A DNA stretch of 15,427 bases, taken from positions 1 through 15,427 of the forward strand of contig CAMLKS010000016.1 in the NCBI GenBank assembly GCA_946480675.1, in the 5' to 3' direction. The notes beneath the pieces are model-generated. The model had not been told where the DNA came from. It saw nothing but the letters and a program-made list of their open reading frames with translations, and did no database searches. This stretch comes from an uncultured Bacteroidota bacterium (lineage in GTDB: Bacteria > Bacteroidota > Bacteroidia > Chitinophagales > Chitinophagaceae). This document shows positions 1-7,377 of this stretch, in pieces (position 1 is the stretch's first letter; every line of letters begins with the position of its first letter). Position numbers and translations under genes: made by a program.

Positions 1-1233
1 GCACCTGTTGCCGATGGTGAAAAGAATACCGCCAATAATAAGAAGGATGTATTTGTAGAGGTAGTAGAAGATAAGAAAGATATACTAATAGCTGCTGCAT
101 CTCCACACCCGGACATCAATGCTATAAAAGAAGCACTACAGGGGCTGGATGGCTATAAGCTAACGGTACGCATGGCTTATGAGCTGCCTTCCTTCCGCGA
201 TTATGATGTAGTCATCTTGCACCAGCTACCCTCTATGCAAATGAACAATGCGCGCGACATAGCGTCTGTTAAAAAGCCTATGTGGTTTATAATGGGGATG
301 CAATCGAACCCGGGTGCTACGCAATCATTGTTCAGCAATTACAAACTGGCTATGCAAATGCAGCCCGTAGACGCCTACCCTGCTTACAATAATGCTTTTA
401 GCAGCTTTATAGTGCCACAAAACCTGCAGGCCGTGCTGGACAAAATGCCACCGCTAAATGTGCCTGTAGCAAAGATGGAAGCCATAGGCGGCATGGATGT
501 ATTGTTTAACCAGCGCGGCGGGCAATTACCTTTATGGGCGGTACACAATACCACTACACCACTTGCCATTACAACCGGTGAGGGCTTATGGCGCTGGCGC
601 ATTTACGAGTACAAGAACTTCAATACACACAATACCATAGATGAGTGCATCCGGCAAACTATTGCTTTTCTGGCGGCCAATGTGAATGATAAGCCTTTCT
701 ATGTATCGCTGCCCAAGTATGTATGGAGCGACCAGGAAGCTATTACGTTGAATGCTTACTTACTGAACGCTACCAGTCAGCAGGTAAATACGCCGGACGT
801 GCAACTAAGCATTGCAGATGCCAATGGCAAGAAACAAGACTTCTCTTTTGAACGGGCAGGTAGTGCCTACAAGCTGAACACAGGCATATGGGCAGAGGGT
901 AATTATGCCTACACAGCACGCACTGTGTACAACGGCACTACACATACTGCAGCAGGCAGCTTTGTAGTAACCCATACCCCGTTGGAACAAATAGAAAGCG
1001 GTGCCGATTACGCATTGCTCTACGGACTATCGAACAAGTATAATGGCAATTTCGTGCCTGCTAAAAATATAGCTTCACTATACGATTCTATTTCAAAGAA
1101 CACCAATATCAAACCAGTAATACAATCAGACATTACAGCTGTACCGCTGGTAGATTGGAAATGGTATTTCCTGCTGATATTGATATTTGCCGTAGCTGAA
1201 TGGTTGCTGAGGAAATATTGGCTGGCTCAATAA
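1..1233 (+). CDS. BatA-domain-type membrane protein, C-terminal part (5' end outside window)
   Basis: The frame is open from the first base, so the gene starts before the window; about 410 residues are visible. An internal ATG at 172 is not the likely start, because family-like sequence continues upstream of it. The visible part resembles the C-terminal two thirds of Bacteroidota proteins that begin with a BatA/aerotolerance N-terminal domain and two membrane segments, followed by a periplasmic region; that N-terminus cannot be seen here. Supporting stretches are VFVEVVEDKKDILIAAASPH near the window start, the motif EGLWRWRIYEY, and a beta-rich part around PDVQLSIADANGKKQDFSF. The protein ends in one hydrophobic helix (WYFLLILIFAVAEWLLRKYW), which would anchor it in the inner membrane. 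The molecular function of the family is not established. The gene converges on the exonuclease gene 56 bp downstream. Confidence 0.8.
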   Translation, partial: APVADGEKNTANNKKDVFVEVVEDKKDILIAAASPHPDINAIKEALQGLDGYKLTVRMAYELPSFRDYDVVILHQLPSMQMNNARDIASVKKPMWFIMGMQSNPGATQSLFSNYKLAMQMQPVDAYPAYNNAFSSFIVPQNLQAVLDKMPPLNVPVAKMEAIGGMDVLFNQRGGQLPLWAVHNTTTPLAITTGEGLWRWRIYEYKNFNTHNTIDECIRQTIAFLAANVNDKPFYVSLPKYVWSDQEAITLNAYLLNATSQQVNTPDVQLSIADANGKKQDFSFERAGSAYKLNTGIWAEGNYAYTARTVYNGTTHTAAGSFVVTHTPLEQIESGADYALLYGLSNKYNGNFVPAKNIASLYDSISKNTNIKPVIQSDITAVPLVDWKWYFLLILIFAVAEWLLRKYWLAQ

Positions 1234-1240
1234 CCCCAAA

Positions 1241-1252
1241 CCCCTAAAGGGG
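1241..1252. terminator. Short C/G hairpin between convergent genes (possible weak terminator)
   Basis: CCCC and GGGG arms flank a TAAA loop, within a C-rich stretch just after the stop at 1233. A T-containing stretch (CTTCATTTTGG) follows on the + strand. The stem is only four or five base pairs, so termination activity is uncertain. The C-rich/G-rich wording resembles a short repeat I recall from Bacteroidota intergenic regions, but this window holds one copy only. Confidence 0.35.
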
Positions 1253-1289
1253 CTTCATTTTGGTATTTAGAGGTTAGTTGTTCTGATTT

Positions 1290-2660
1290 CTAAAATGCTA
1301 CACACTTTTCAGGATACGTAGCTGCATGCTTGAAAATGAGGTTGCGGATATAGTCATTATCAGGCATCGGTTCCAGTTTCTCTTGTAGCTGGTCTATAGT
1401 ATCGGGCAATACACCATCATTGATATAGCCCATGCCATAAAAATTGCCTTTGTTAACGAGTATGCAGCTTTGTTCATCATGGTTAATCCCTTTATCTATA
1501 TAGGCAAAGGTAGGCAGGTGTTTATCCAGCCATGCTACTGCCTGTGCTACTCTTTCATTGTATGCATCCGCCGTTAGCGATTCAGCACAGTTACCGTCGC
1601 AATGCTCTGCATGCACACCATCTACGCATTCAGATACTTTGGCAAGGTTGCACAGGCGGGCGCTTAAGCCAAACTCTCTGATAAGCTCGCGCAGGCGATG
1701 ATGCCCTTCAATAATAGTATTGAAGGTATAGACAGGCTTCAGGTAGTGCTTGTTCTTCTCTATCACAAAGCGCTGGTAGCCCTGCCTGTCTTCATATATA
1801 AACAGGCCATAGCGCGGCAGGTAGCCCCTCTGGCTACGATTATACACCGGCCATAGCCTGCGTATCTCGGTGCTTTCCAGTATATGCGCCATCAGGTCGG
1901 TACCACATTCTTTATAGCTGATGCGGTATATCTCCCGCAGGAAATCCTGTTTTTGCTTGCCTGCTTTATTATTACTAAAGTGGCTTTTTACACGGCGCTT
2001 CAGATTATTGGCCTTACCTACATATACTACCTTCCCAACAGCATTGTAGAAGTAGTACACACCTGCTGTCTTTGGCAGGTTATCTACCTGTTCTACCGGC
2101 ACATGTGGCGGCAGGTATTGCTCGCTATTCCGGCCTTTCAGCATGCCGCTTATCACCTCTTCCTTATCATTGGCCACCAGCATAGCAAACAAATGTGCCG
2201 TAGCCAGTGCATCGCCACCGGCACGGTGATGATTGCTAAGGTTGATGCCTACCTGGTGGCACAGCTTGCCCAGGCTATAGCTGCGCAAACCCGGCAATAT
2301 CTTGCGCGACAGGCGTACCGTACACAGCTTGCGCTCATCCAGCATATACCCTGCGGCTTCCATATGGTGCTTCAGGAAGGAGTAGTCGAAATTGACGTTA
2401 TGGGCCACAAATACCTTATCCTGCAACAGCTCGTACACTTGTGACGCTATCTCGTGGAAAGAGGGTGCGTGGGCCACCATTTCATTGGTAATACCCGTAA
2501 GCCGCTGTATGAAATATGGAATGGCAGCATGCGGGTTGACAAGGCTCTCGTAGAAATTGATAACCTCTTTACCATCATGTATCACAATAGCTATCTCGGT
2601 AATGCCGTTTCCAGCGGCAAAACTTCCCGTCGTCTCAATATCTACTATCGCGTATAGCAT
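1290..2660 (-). CDS. DnaQ-like 3'-5' exonuclease fused to GIY-YIG (UvrC/Cho-like) nuclease
   Basis: The 456-residue protein joins two nuclease modules. Residues 1-165 form a DEDDh exonuclease of the DNA polymerase III epsilon type: ExoI is DIETTG (D7, E9), ExoII is HNVNFD (D92), and ExoIII has H145 and D150. Residues about 195-280 form a GIY-YIG domain like the UvrC N-terminus: GVYYFY at 200-205, VVYVGKANNLKRR at 211-223, a likely catalytic glutamate E262 and N274. Next comes a four-cysteine motif (C337, C345, C354, C358), placed like the cluster-binding cysteines of UvrC. No UvrC C-terminal endonuclease domain or helix-hairpin-helix is seen, so the protein is closer to Cho. Such fusions are known in several phyla and are thought to act in DNA repair. 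ATG at 2660 puts the exonuclease motif at the N-terminus as usual. The gene appears monocistronic with its own promoter. Confidence 0.92.
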   Translation of the reverse strand: MLYAIVDIETTGSFAAGNGITEIAIVIHDGKEVINFYESLVNPHAAIPYFIQRLTGITNEMVAHAPSFHEIASQVYELLQDKVFVAHNVNFDYSFLKHHMEAAGYMLDERKLCTVRLSRKILPGLRSYSLGKLCHQVGINLSNHHRAGGDALATAHLFAMLVANDKEEVISGMLKGRNSEQYLPPHVPVEQVDNLPKTAGVYYFYNAVGKVVYVGKANNLKRRVKSHFSNNKAGKQKQDFLREIYRISYKECGTDLMAHILESTEIRRLWPVYNRSQRGYLPRYGLFIYEDRQGYQRFVIEKNKHYLKPVYTFNTIIEGHHRLRELIREFGLSARLCNLAKVSECVDGVHAEHCDGNCAESLTADAYNERVAQAVAWLDKHLPTFAYIDKGINHDEQSCILVNKGNFYGMGYINDGVLPDTIDQLQEKLEPMPDNDYIRNLIFKHAATYPEKCVAF

Positions 2661-2679
2661 CCCTTCTCTTAAAGATAGG

Positions 2680-2707
2680 CAAAGTTATGGGTTTGAAATG
2701 GTTCCAA
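2680..2707 (-). promoter_or_regulatory. Bacteroidota-type promoter for the exonuclease/GIY-YIG gene
   Basis: On the minus strand a -7 box TAACTTTG (2680-2687) fits TAnnTTTG exactly, and a TTTG at 2705-2708 gives a -33 element 17 nt upstream. The predicted start of transcription is near 2676, leaving a leader of about 15 nt before the ATG at 2660. The rest of 2661-2900 is AT-rich, and I see nothing else firm in it. Confidence 0.6.
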
Positions 2708-2900
2708 ATTGTTCCGGTTTGCAGATTTCATTAAAACACTATACTGAAAATCAATCTATTACAAGGAGGCTATTCTCATTTGTTGTGTTTTGTTGTGAAT
2801 TGTGCAGTTTTTTCTTTTTCGCAACATTCTCAACAATTTGCCCTCAATCGCCTTCTTATCTTTCCTACACATACCATGAATAGCAAATATACAACAAAAA

Positions 2901-3653
2901 TTAAAAATATTTATCTATTGAAAGGCCGTAATTGAAGAGCAGGTTTTCCTTATTGGTACGGCTTATTTTATTGTAGGTAAGGGATGTGGTAAAGCTGAGC
3001 CATTTGTATAGCTTCAGGGAAAGGCCGGATGTGGAACGGATGATGTAATCATCACCATAGTTGAGGGAGTTTTGCAGGAAAGTGCTGCTATTGATGGTCA
3101 CAATGTCTTTAATGGTGAAACGAAATGCCACACGCAGCGAATTACGGAAGGTATTGTATATCTCCCGGGTGGTATCGTTGATATTCAGGTCACTATTCTC
3201 ATACAGGATACCATCGCTGATATTCAGGTAGGCATTCTTGCGGTCGTAGATATTGTAAGCCACACCAGCACCGTATTGTTGCTGGTTATTCAGTTTCAGC
3301 GAATAGCTGGTATTGTAACTGGCCAACCCCCAATAGTAGAAATGCGGTAGTGTTTTGTACAGGTTGAAATCGAGCGCGCTGTTAAAGTCATTATTCGTGA
3401 GCTTTTGCTGCTGCTGGCCATATACCCAGCCTGCCGTAGCATTTAGCGAGATACTTTCCTTCTTAATGCCGAAGCGCATATTGTTGTTCAACAAGTAGGC
3501 ATCGCCAAGGTCAGTTTTATTGATAGAACCGGTGGAATTGAACTGGAAATGATAATTGACAGAATCGCTGAATTGGGCGCTGACCAATAAGGGAAAAACA
3601 ATAACAATAATACATATAATCCATTTATTCATCCGAGCAGTGGTTTTTTTCAT
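2901..3653 (-). CDS. DUF481 family outer-membrane protein
   Basis: This 250-residue protein has a signal peptide: basic start, hydrophobic segment from about residue 10 to 24, and likely cleavage after VSA at residue 26. The mature part alternates polar and aromatic residues as in beta-barrel strands (for example NLYKTLPHFYYWGLASYNTS and YKWLSFTTSLTYNK) and ends in a C-terminal phenylalanine (DKYF), typical of outer-membrane barrels. The pattern fits DUF481, a small-barrel family named after a salt-induced outer-membrane protein; its ligand or function is not known. ATG at 3653 was chosen; an ATG seven codons later (3632) would also leave a usable signal peptide. The gene has no obvious operon partner. 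No clear terminator follows it. Confidence 0.75.
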   Translation of the reverse strand: MKKTTARMNKWIICIIVIVFPLLVSAQFSDSVNYHFQFNSTGSINKTDLGDAYLLNNNMRFGIKKESISLNATAGWVYGQQQQKLTNNDFNSALDFNLYKTLPHFYYWGLASYNTSYSLKLNNQQQYGAGVAYNIYDRKNAYLNISDGILYENSDLNINDTTREIYNTFRNSLRVAFRFTIKDIVTINSSTFLQNSLNYGDDYIIRSTSGLSLKLYKWLSFTTSLTYNKISRTNKENLLFNYGLSIDKYF

Positions 3654-3663
3654 CTAATGGTTG

Positions 3664-3671
3664 CAAAGGTA
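3664..3671 (-). promoter_or_regulatory. -7 box for the DUF481 gene
   Basis: TACCTTTG on the minus strand matches TAnnTTTG and ends 10 nt before the ATG at 3653, so the leader would be only a few nucleotides. No TTG lies at the expected -33 distance, so this rests on the -7 box alone. If the start were the ATG at 3632, the leader would be about 28 nt. Confidence 0.45.
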
Positions 3672-3694
3672 CTAAACATGGCCGCAGCAGCATA

Positions 3695-3716
3695 AAGGGT
3701 GGCCGTAGCCACCCTT
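3695..3716 (-). terminator. Terminator hairpin after the ArsR-SRPBCC operon
   Basis: Perfect 9-bp arms AAGGGTGGC and GCCACCCTT (plus-strand reading) flank a CGTA loop, 25 bp past the SRPBCC stop. The U-tract after the stem on the minus strand is short (TTTA), so the terminator may be weak or bidirectional. Confidence 0.55.
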
Positions 3717-3741
3717 CTCATTCTTTTCCAGTTTATTATCC

Positions 3742-4179
3742 TTAAGCTTTTTCCAGATAGTTCCTGAGCATAGTACCCAGTATCCCTGTCCAGCCCTGGT
3801 TGAAGCTTTCGCGTTTGAAAGATGGTGCATCGGGGAAGCTATCCAGCCCGGTGTGCGTAAGGCGCAGACGGGTTCTATCACCTTCCTCAAGCAGTTCCCA
3901 GGCCACTTCAGAATAGCCGGGATAATCTTTATACGTCCAGCTATGTACCAGTTTTTTATTAGGTATTACTTCCAGCACTTTGCATAGGTGCACATACTCT
4001 ACACCTTCTTCATTGCAACCGGCGAAAGTAAACTCAAAACCCACTTCGGGCTTGAAGGCATCCATTTTGAAGTACCATTCCTTCATTTGCTCATTGTCTG
4101 TAATAGCAGCCCATACCCTATTGGCGGGCGCATTGTAAACCACTTCTTTTACCAGCGGTTGTGATGTTACTGTATTCAT
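3742..4179 (-). CDS. SRPBCC/AHSA1-domain (START-like) protein
   Basis: The 145-residue protein has the fold signature of the AHSA1-like branch of the SRPBCC superfamily: an N-terminal strand and helix with APANRVWAAITDNEQMKEWY (residues 17-36), a central FTFAGCNEEGVEYVHLCKV strand pair, a VAWELLEEGDRTRLRLTHTG strand pair, and a C-terminal helix with FNQGWTGILGTMLRNYLEKA. These small proteins form a hydrophobic ligand cavity; for most members, including this one, ligand and reaction are unknown. It follows the arsR gene by 46 bp on the same strand with no promoter box seen between them, so the two are probably one transcript. ArsR and AHSA1-like genes are often adjacent in bacteria, which suggests the regulator controls this protein and possibly shares its ligand. 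That last point is inference. Confidence 0.85.
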   Translation of the reverse strand: MNTVTSQPLVKEVVYNAPANRVWAAITDNEQMKEWYFKMDAFKPEVGFEFTFAGCNEEGVEYVHLCKVLEVIPNKKLVHSWTYKDYPGYSEVAWELLEEGDRTRLRLTHTGLDSFPDAPSFKRESFNQGWTGILGTMLRNYLEKA

Positions 4180-4225
4180 ATAATTGTGATTTGGTGTTTA
4201 AAATTCTAAGCTCTGTAACAGTGTG

Positions 4226-4555
4226 TCACTTACTTCTTTTTTTCTTCACTTTGTCTTTTTCAAGGTATGCACCCAGGGCTGCCAGCTTATTATCCCAAAA
4301 GCGGCTGAACTGGCTGGTCCAGTCTGATACTTCTTTCAGCTTTTTAAAGTCGGCATGGCAGAAGCGCTCCCTGCCCTGCTGTGTGATAACGATGAGCCCA
4401 CACTCCGTAAGTATACGGATGTGCTTGCTGATAGCCGGGCGGCTGATATCGAAATTCTCTGCTACTGCATTCAGGTTCATCGCATCGTGCGATAGCAAGT
4501 TGATGATTTCTCTGCGTGTGGGGTCGGCAATGGCCTGGAAAACGTCTCTTCTCAT
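4226..4555 (-). CDS. ArsR-family winged-helix transcriptional repressor
   Basis: This 109-residue protein is a compact winged helix-turn-helix of ArsR type. The N-terminal helix carries IADPTRREIINLL (residues 9-21), typical of the family; the recognition helix region is ISRPAISKHIRILTECGLI (residues 37-55), followed by the wing with QQGRERFCH. It lacks the ELCVCDL-type metal motif of SmtB/ArsR metal sensors, having only C52 and C66, so metal sensing is unlikely. It probably senses an organic ligand or acts by autoregulation. Two inverted repeats sit over its own promoter (4559-4609), supporting autorepression. It leads the operon with the SRPBCC gene. The ATG at 4555 lies directly beside the first operator, and the N-terminus MRRDVFQAIADPTRR has the usual family length before the first helix. 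Confidence 0.9.
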   Translation of the reverse strand: MRRDVFQAIADPTRREIINLLSHDAMNLNAVAENFDISRPAISKHIRILTECGLIVITQQGRERFCHADFKKLKEVSDWTSQFSRFWDNKLAALGAYLEKDKVKKKRSK

Positions 4556-4558
4556 ATA

Positions 4559-4586
4559 ATATTTGTAACCGTTCGGTTACAAATAT
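4559..4586. promoter_or_regulatory. Operator 1: 13-2-13 perfect inverted repeat over the arsR promoter
   Basis: Arms ATATTTGTAACCG and CGGTTACAAATAT are exact reverse complements separated by TT. The repeat begins 4 bp from the arsR start codon and contains most of the -7 box. A hyphenated repeat with a 2-bp centre matches the 12-2-12 layout of known ArsR/SmtB operators. Confidence 0.8.
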
Positions 4587-4610
4587 ATGCGTAACTAATC
4601 GGTTACGCAA
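4580..4610 (-). promoter_or_regulatory. Bacteroidota-type promoter of the arsR operon
   Basis: On the minus strand the -7 box TATATTTG (4580-4587) fits TAnnTTTG exactly, and a TTG (4608-4610) lies 20 nt upstream as the -33 element. The predicted start of transcription is about 4576, giving a leader of about 20 nt. Both elements are covered by or abut the two operators, so a bound repressor would exclude RNA polymerase. Confidence 0.7.
4588..4609. promoter_or_regulatory. Operator 2: second, imperfect inverted repeat of the same core
   Basis: TGCGTAAC and GTTACGCA are exact arms around TAATCG. One half-site reads CGGTTAC as in operator 1; the other is degenerate (GTAACTA in place of GTAACCG). 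It fills the space between the -33 TTG and the -7 box. Its centre is 26 bp from that of operator 1. Confidence 0.7.
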
Positions 4611-4641
4611 AATTTTCTTTTCGCGATTTACAAAAACACAA

Positions 4642-4665
4642 AAAGGGTAGCAATTGCTACCCTTT
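4642..4665 (-). terminator. Strong rho-independent terminator of etfB-etfA
   Basis: The 24 bases form a perfect palindrome, folding as a 10-bp stem (AAAGGGTAGC and GCTACCCTTT) with an AATT loop. On the minus strand the stem is followed by TT, GTG and a further T-run. It lies 21 bp past the etfA stop and separates etfA from the arsR promoter. Confidence 0.85.
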
Positions 4666-4686
4666 ACTATTGTATTAAAATGCTGA

Positions 4687-5664
4687 TTAGTTATGGCTTG
4701 CTTTCCATTTTTTAACCGCTTCTGTAAGCCTTGGTAATACTTCCAGCACATCGCCTACCACACCGTAGTCGGCAGCCTTGAAGAAAGGCGCTTCGGGGTC
4801 TTTATTGATGACAACGATGGTCTTGGAACCGTTAACACCGGCCAGGTGCTGTATGGCGCCGCTGATACCTGCTGCTATATACAGGTTGGGACGGATGGTA
4901 CCACCGGTTTGGCCCACGTGCTCGTGGTGCGGGCGCCAGTGAGAATCGGCCACCGGACGGCTACAAGCTGTAGCAGCACCCAGTTCTTTCGCCAGGTCTT
5001 CCAGTATATGCCAGTTTTCAGGGCCTTTCATACCACGCCCACCGCTTACTACCAGTTCAGCTTCCGCCAGTGGCACAGTGCCTGTTACTTTGCTTACTTC
5101 CTTCACCTGTACGGCGAAGTCCTTATCTTCAAAAGCTACATCCAGTTTCTCTACCGCTGTGCTGCCTTCGCCTTTTTTCACTGCAAAAGTGTTTGGCATC
5201 AGCGTTACTACTTTTACATCGCTGGTAATATTTACAGAAGCAAATGCTTTACCGGAGAACACCGTTTTCTTTACTACGAAACCGCTTGCCGTATCAGGGT
5301 GTGCCACCGCACCTGCTACCATACCTGCCTTCAAACGTGCAGCTACGCGTGGAAATACGGCCTTACCCGTTACATCGTGCAGGCCTACCACTACTTTCGC
5401 ACCTTCTTTTTCTGCTGCTGCTACCAGTGCTTTTGTATAGGCACGTGCATTCAGGTTATCGAGGCGGGCATCTGCTACGTGCAGCACTTTTGTTGCGCCA
5501 TACTGGCCCAGTTGCTGCATTTCGCTATCGCCTGCATTGCCCAATACTACTGCGGTAACAGATGTACCCATAGCCTGTGCTATGCCTGCCGCATATTGTA
5601 TAGCCTCAAAAGATTTCTTTTTGAAGCTGCCTTGTTGATGTTCTGCTAATACTATTACTGACAT
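4687..5664 (-). CDS. etfA: Electron transfer flavoprotein alpha subunit
   Basis: The 325-residue protein is EtfA, which with EtfB forms the FAD-carrying heterodimer that takes electrons from acyl-CoA and other dehydrogenases and passes them to the quinone pool through ETF-quinone oxidoreductase. The C-terminal FAD domain is clear: [12 protein letters not shown] (207-218), [12 protein letters not shown] (234-245), [20 protein letters not shown] (251-270) and [20 protein letters not shown] (286-305). The N-terminal half is the weaker-conserved Rossmann-like domain starting MSVIVLAEH. Length fits the family. It follows etfB by 38 bp on the same strand and is closed by the hairpin at 4642-4665. 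No dehydrogenase or quinone oxidoreductase gene lies beside it, so its partners must be encoded elsewhere. Confidence 0.96.
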   Translation of the reverse strand: MSVIVLAEHQQGSFKKKSFEAIQYAAGIAQAMGTSVTAVVLGNAGDSEMQQLGQYGATKVLHVADARLDNLNARAYTKALVAAAEKEGAKVVVGLHDVTGKAVFPRVAARLKAGMVAGAVAHPDTASGFVVKKTVFSGKAFASVNITSDVKVVTLMPNTFAVKKGEGSTAVEKLDVAFEDKDFAVQVKEVSKVTGTVPLAEAELVVSGGRGMKGPENWHILEDLAKELGAATACSRPVADSHWRPHHEHVGQTGGTIRPNLYIAAGISGAIQHLAGVNGSKTIVVINKDPEAPFFKAADYGVVGDVLEVLPRLTEAVKKWKASHN

Positions 5665-5667
5665 GTT

Positions 5668-5691
5668 AAAGTCAAAATTTAAAAGTCAAAA
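5668..5691. repeat. Short direct repeat in the etfB-etfA spacer
   Basis: AAAGTCAAAA occurs twice (5668-5677 and 5682-5691) with a 14-bp period, filling most of the 38-bp gap. No role is evident; it may simply be low-complexity spacer. Confidence 0.5.
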
Positions 5692-5702
5692 GAAAAAGAT
5701 GA

Positions 5703-6446
5703 TTAGATAACTTTTGCCTGTGTGTGCAGCAGTTCTACCAGTTCATCCATGTTATTAGGATCAATCAGTTTCACACCTGTTTTTGCAGGTGGCAGATCGT
5801 ATGACACGATAGCCGTCAGCGGACTGATAGCTGCAGCCGGAACCACTTTCAGCGGCTTGGTACGCGCCGCCATGATGCCGCGCATGTTGGGGATGCGTGC
5901 TTCGGCCATGCCCTTTTGGCAAGAAACGACCAGTGGCAGTGCGCAGGTATCGGTTTCTTCACCACCTTCTATTTCGCGTTTTACGGTAGCTACACCACCT
6001 TCAATATTCAGGCTGGTAGCGAAGCCTATAAAGTTCATATCCAGCATTTCGGCCAGCATAGCACCGGTAGAACCGTTATTATAGTCGATTGATTCTTTAC
6101 CGCAAAGCACCAGGTCGTAACCTTCGTTTTTTGCATATTCAGCTATCTGTGCAGCTACCACATACGGGTCGTTGCTATCGGCATCTATACGGATAGCTTC
6201 ATCGCCGCCCAGTGCCAGTGCTTTACGGATAACGGGCTCGGCATCCGCCTTGCCTACAGTTACAAGGTTTACCGTAGTAGCAGCACCGCTTTCTTTCAGT
6301 TCCAGCGCGCGCACCAGTGCATACCACTCATCGTATGGATTGATGATGAAGGTAACACCTGCTGTATTGAATGTTGAATTGTTGTCGCTGAAAGCGATCT
6401 TGGTTGTAGTGTCAGGAACCTGGCTGATACAAACTAATATCTTCAT
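5703..6446 (-). CDS. etfB: Electron transfer flavoprotein beta subunit
   Basis: The 247-residue protein is EtfB, the AMP-binding partner of EtfA. It opens with MKILVCISQVPDTTTKI, the usual start, contains INPYDEWYALVRALELKE (35-52), the nucleotide-binding segment GGDEAIRIDAD (80-90), and the ETF-beta signature region VKREIEGGEETDTCALPLVV (155-174) followed by MRGIMAARTKPLKV (188-201). A C-terminal arm (residues from about 215) would wrap around EtfA. It is the first gene of a two-gene operon. The leader upstream of ATG 6446 is about 50 nt if the -7 box at 6503-6510 is used. Confidence 0.96.
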   Translation of the reverse strand: MKILVCISQVPDTTTKIAFSDNNSTFNTAGVTFIINPYDEWYALVRALELKESGAATTVNLVTVGKADAEPVIRKALALGGDEAIRIDADSNDPYVVAAQIAEYAKNEGYDLVLCGKESIDYNNGSTGAMLAEMLDMNFIGFATSLNIEGGVATVKREIEGGEETDTCALPLVVSCQKGMAEARIPNMRGIMAARTKPLKVVPAAAISPLTAIVSYDLPPAKTGVKLIDPNNMDELVELLHTQAKVI

Positions 6447-6502
6447 TCGAAGTAAGATTTGTTTATTTATAATAACTACATGGAAGTAGCCTAAATGGTT
6501 GG

Positions 6503-6510
6503 CAAAAGTA
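6503..6510 (-). promoter_or_regulatory. Possible -7 box for etfB-etfA
   Basis: TACTTTTG on the minus strand fits TAnnTTTG, in the 169-bp gap between etfB and the zinc-ribbon gene. No TTG stands at the -33 distance, so the call is tentative. Confidence 0.4.
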
Positions 6511-6571
6511 CTGTAAAATGTTGATTGCTCCGAATACGGGCATTTTCACATTTGGTAAAAATTAAAATAAA

Positions 6572-6594
6572 AAAGGAGCCGTGTGGGCTCCTTT
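6572..6594 (-). terminator. Terminator after the Nif3/zinc-ribbon operon
   Basis: Nine-bp arms AAAGGAGCC and GGCTCCTTT (plus-strand reading) flank GTGTG. On the minus strand the stem is followed by a long T-rich run. It lies 21 bp past the zinc-ribbon stop and before the etfB promoter region. Confidence 0.85.
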
Positions 6595-6615
6595 ATATCA
6601 TAAAACAGTTAATGA

Positions 6616-7377
6616 TTATTTCACTTTTTCAGATACTGCATCGTTCAGGTCTGTATCTACCAGTACGCGGCCGCAGTGCTCGCATACGATGATCTTTTTG
6701 TGCTGGCGTATCTCGCTCTGGCGCTGAGGGGGTATTACATTGAAGCAACCACCACAAGAATCGCGCAGGATAGGTACCACAGCCAGGCCGTTCATATAGC
6801 TACCACGGATGCGCTCGTAAGCACTCAGCAGGCGTGGATCAACTTTTGATTTCGCTTCTTCCGATTTTTCAGCCAGTACTTTCTCTTCTTTCTCGGTTTC
6901 GCCAATGATCTTGTCCAGTTCTGCTTTTTTAGCTTTCAGCGCCTCTTGCAGGTCTGCTATTTTCTCTTCTGTTTTCAGGCGTTGGTTGGTACGCTCTTTC
7001 AGTTCGAAATTAGCATCCTTGATGTGCTTATCGTTCAGTTTAACTTCCAGCTCCTGCAGTTCGGTTTCTTTATTGATAGCCTCGAACTCGCGGTTGTTCT
7101 TTACGTTATCCTGTTGTTTTTCGTATTTTTTTATCAGTGCCTGGGCTTCTTTCTTAGCCTCTGTTTTTGCATCGATAAAGCTGTTGATACTGTCAATTTC
7201 AGCATCTATATTCTGGATACGTGTTTGCAGACCTTCAATCTCGTCTTCCAGGTCTTTTACTTCCATAGGCAGTTCACCCTTCAGTGTTTTGATCTCATCT
7301 ATCTTAGAATCAATCTTTTGCAGGGTAAGAACCGCGGTCAGTTTCTCTTCTACAGAAAAGTCTTTTACAGTAGCCAT
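6616..7377 (-). CDS. C4 zinc-ribbon coiled-coil protein (COG1579/CdsZ-like)
   Basis: The 253-residue protein is a long charged coiled coil (about residues 15-180, rich in K, E and L) followed by a four-cysteine zinc ribbon: C208 and C211 in SCGGC, C232 and C235 in CEHC. This layout fits the COG1579 family, which includes the chlamydial protein CdsZ; a nucleic-acid or adaptor role is suggested for the family but is not settled. Its ATG at 7377 follows the stop of the Nif3-family gene with no base between (TAAATG), so translation is probably coupled. Nif3-like and this zinc-ribbon gene are commonly neighbours, pointing to a shared role. A terminator closes the pair. Confidence 0.88.
   Translation of the reverse strand: MATVKDFSVEEKLTAVLTLQKIDSKIDEIKTLKGELPMEVKDLEDEIEGLQTRIQNIDAEIDSINSFIDAKTEAKKEAQALIKKYEKQQDNVKNNREFEAINKETELQELEVKLNDKHIKDANFELKERTNQRLKTEEKIADLQEALKAKKAELDKIIGETEKEEKVLAEKSEEAKSKVDPRLLSAYERIRGSYMNGLAVVPILRDSCGGCFNVIPPQRQSEIRQHKKIIVCEHCGRVLVDTDLNDAVSEKVK

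Noticed and set aside
2884..2891. Another TATATTTG on the minus strand after the DUF481 stop
   Set aside because: It has no -33 partner, sits in AT-rich DNA, and is over 200 bp from the next start; the box at 2680-2687 is better placed for that gene.
4846..5649. A 267-codon open frame on the plus strand opposite etfA
   Set aside because: Its product is a low-complexity C/Y/H-rich string, the mirror of EtfA codon usage. The etfA reading has all the FAD motifs.
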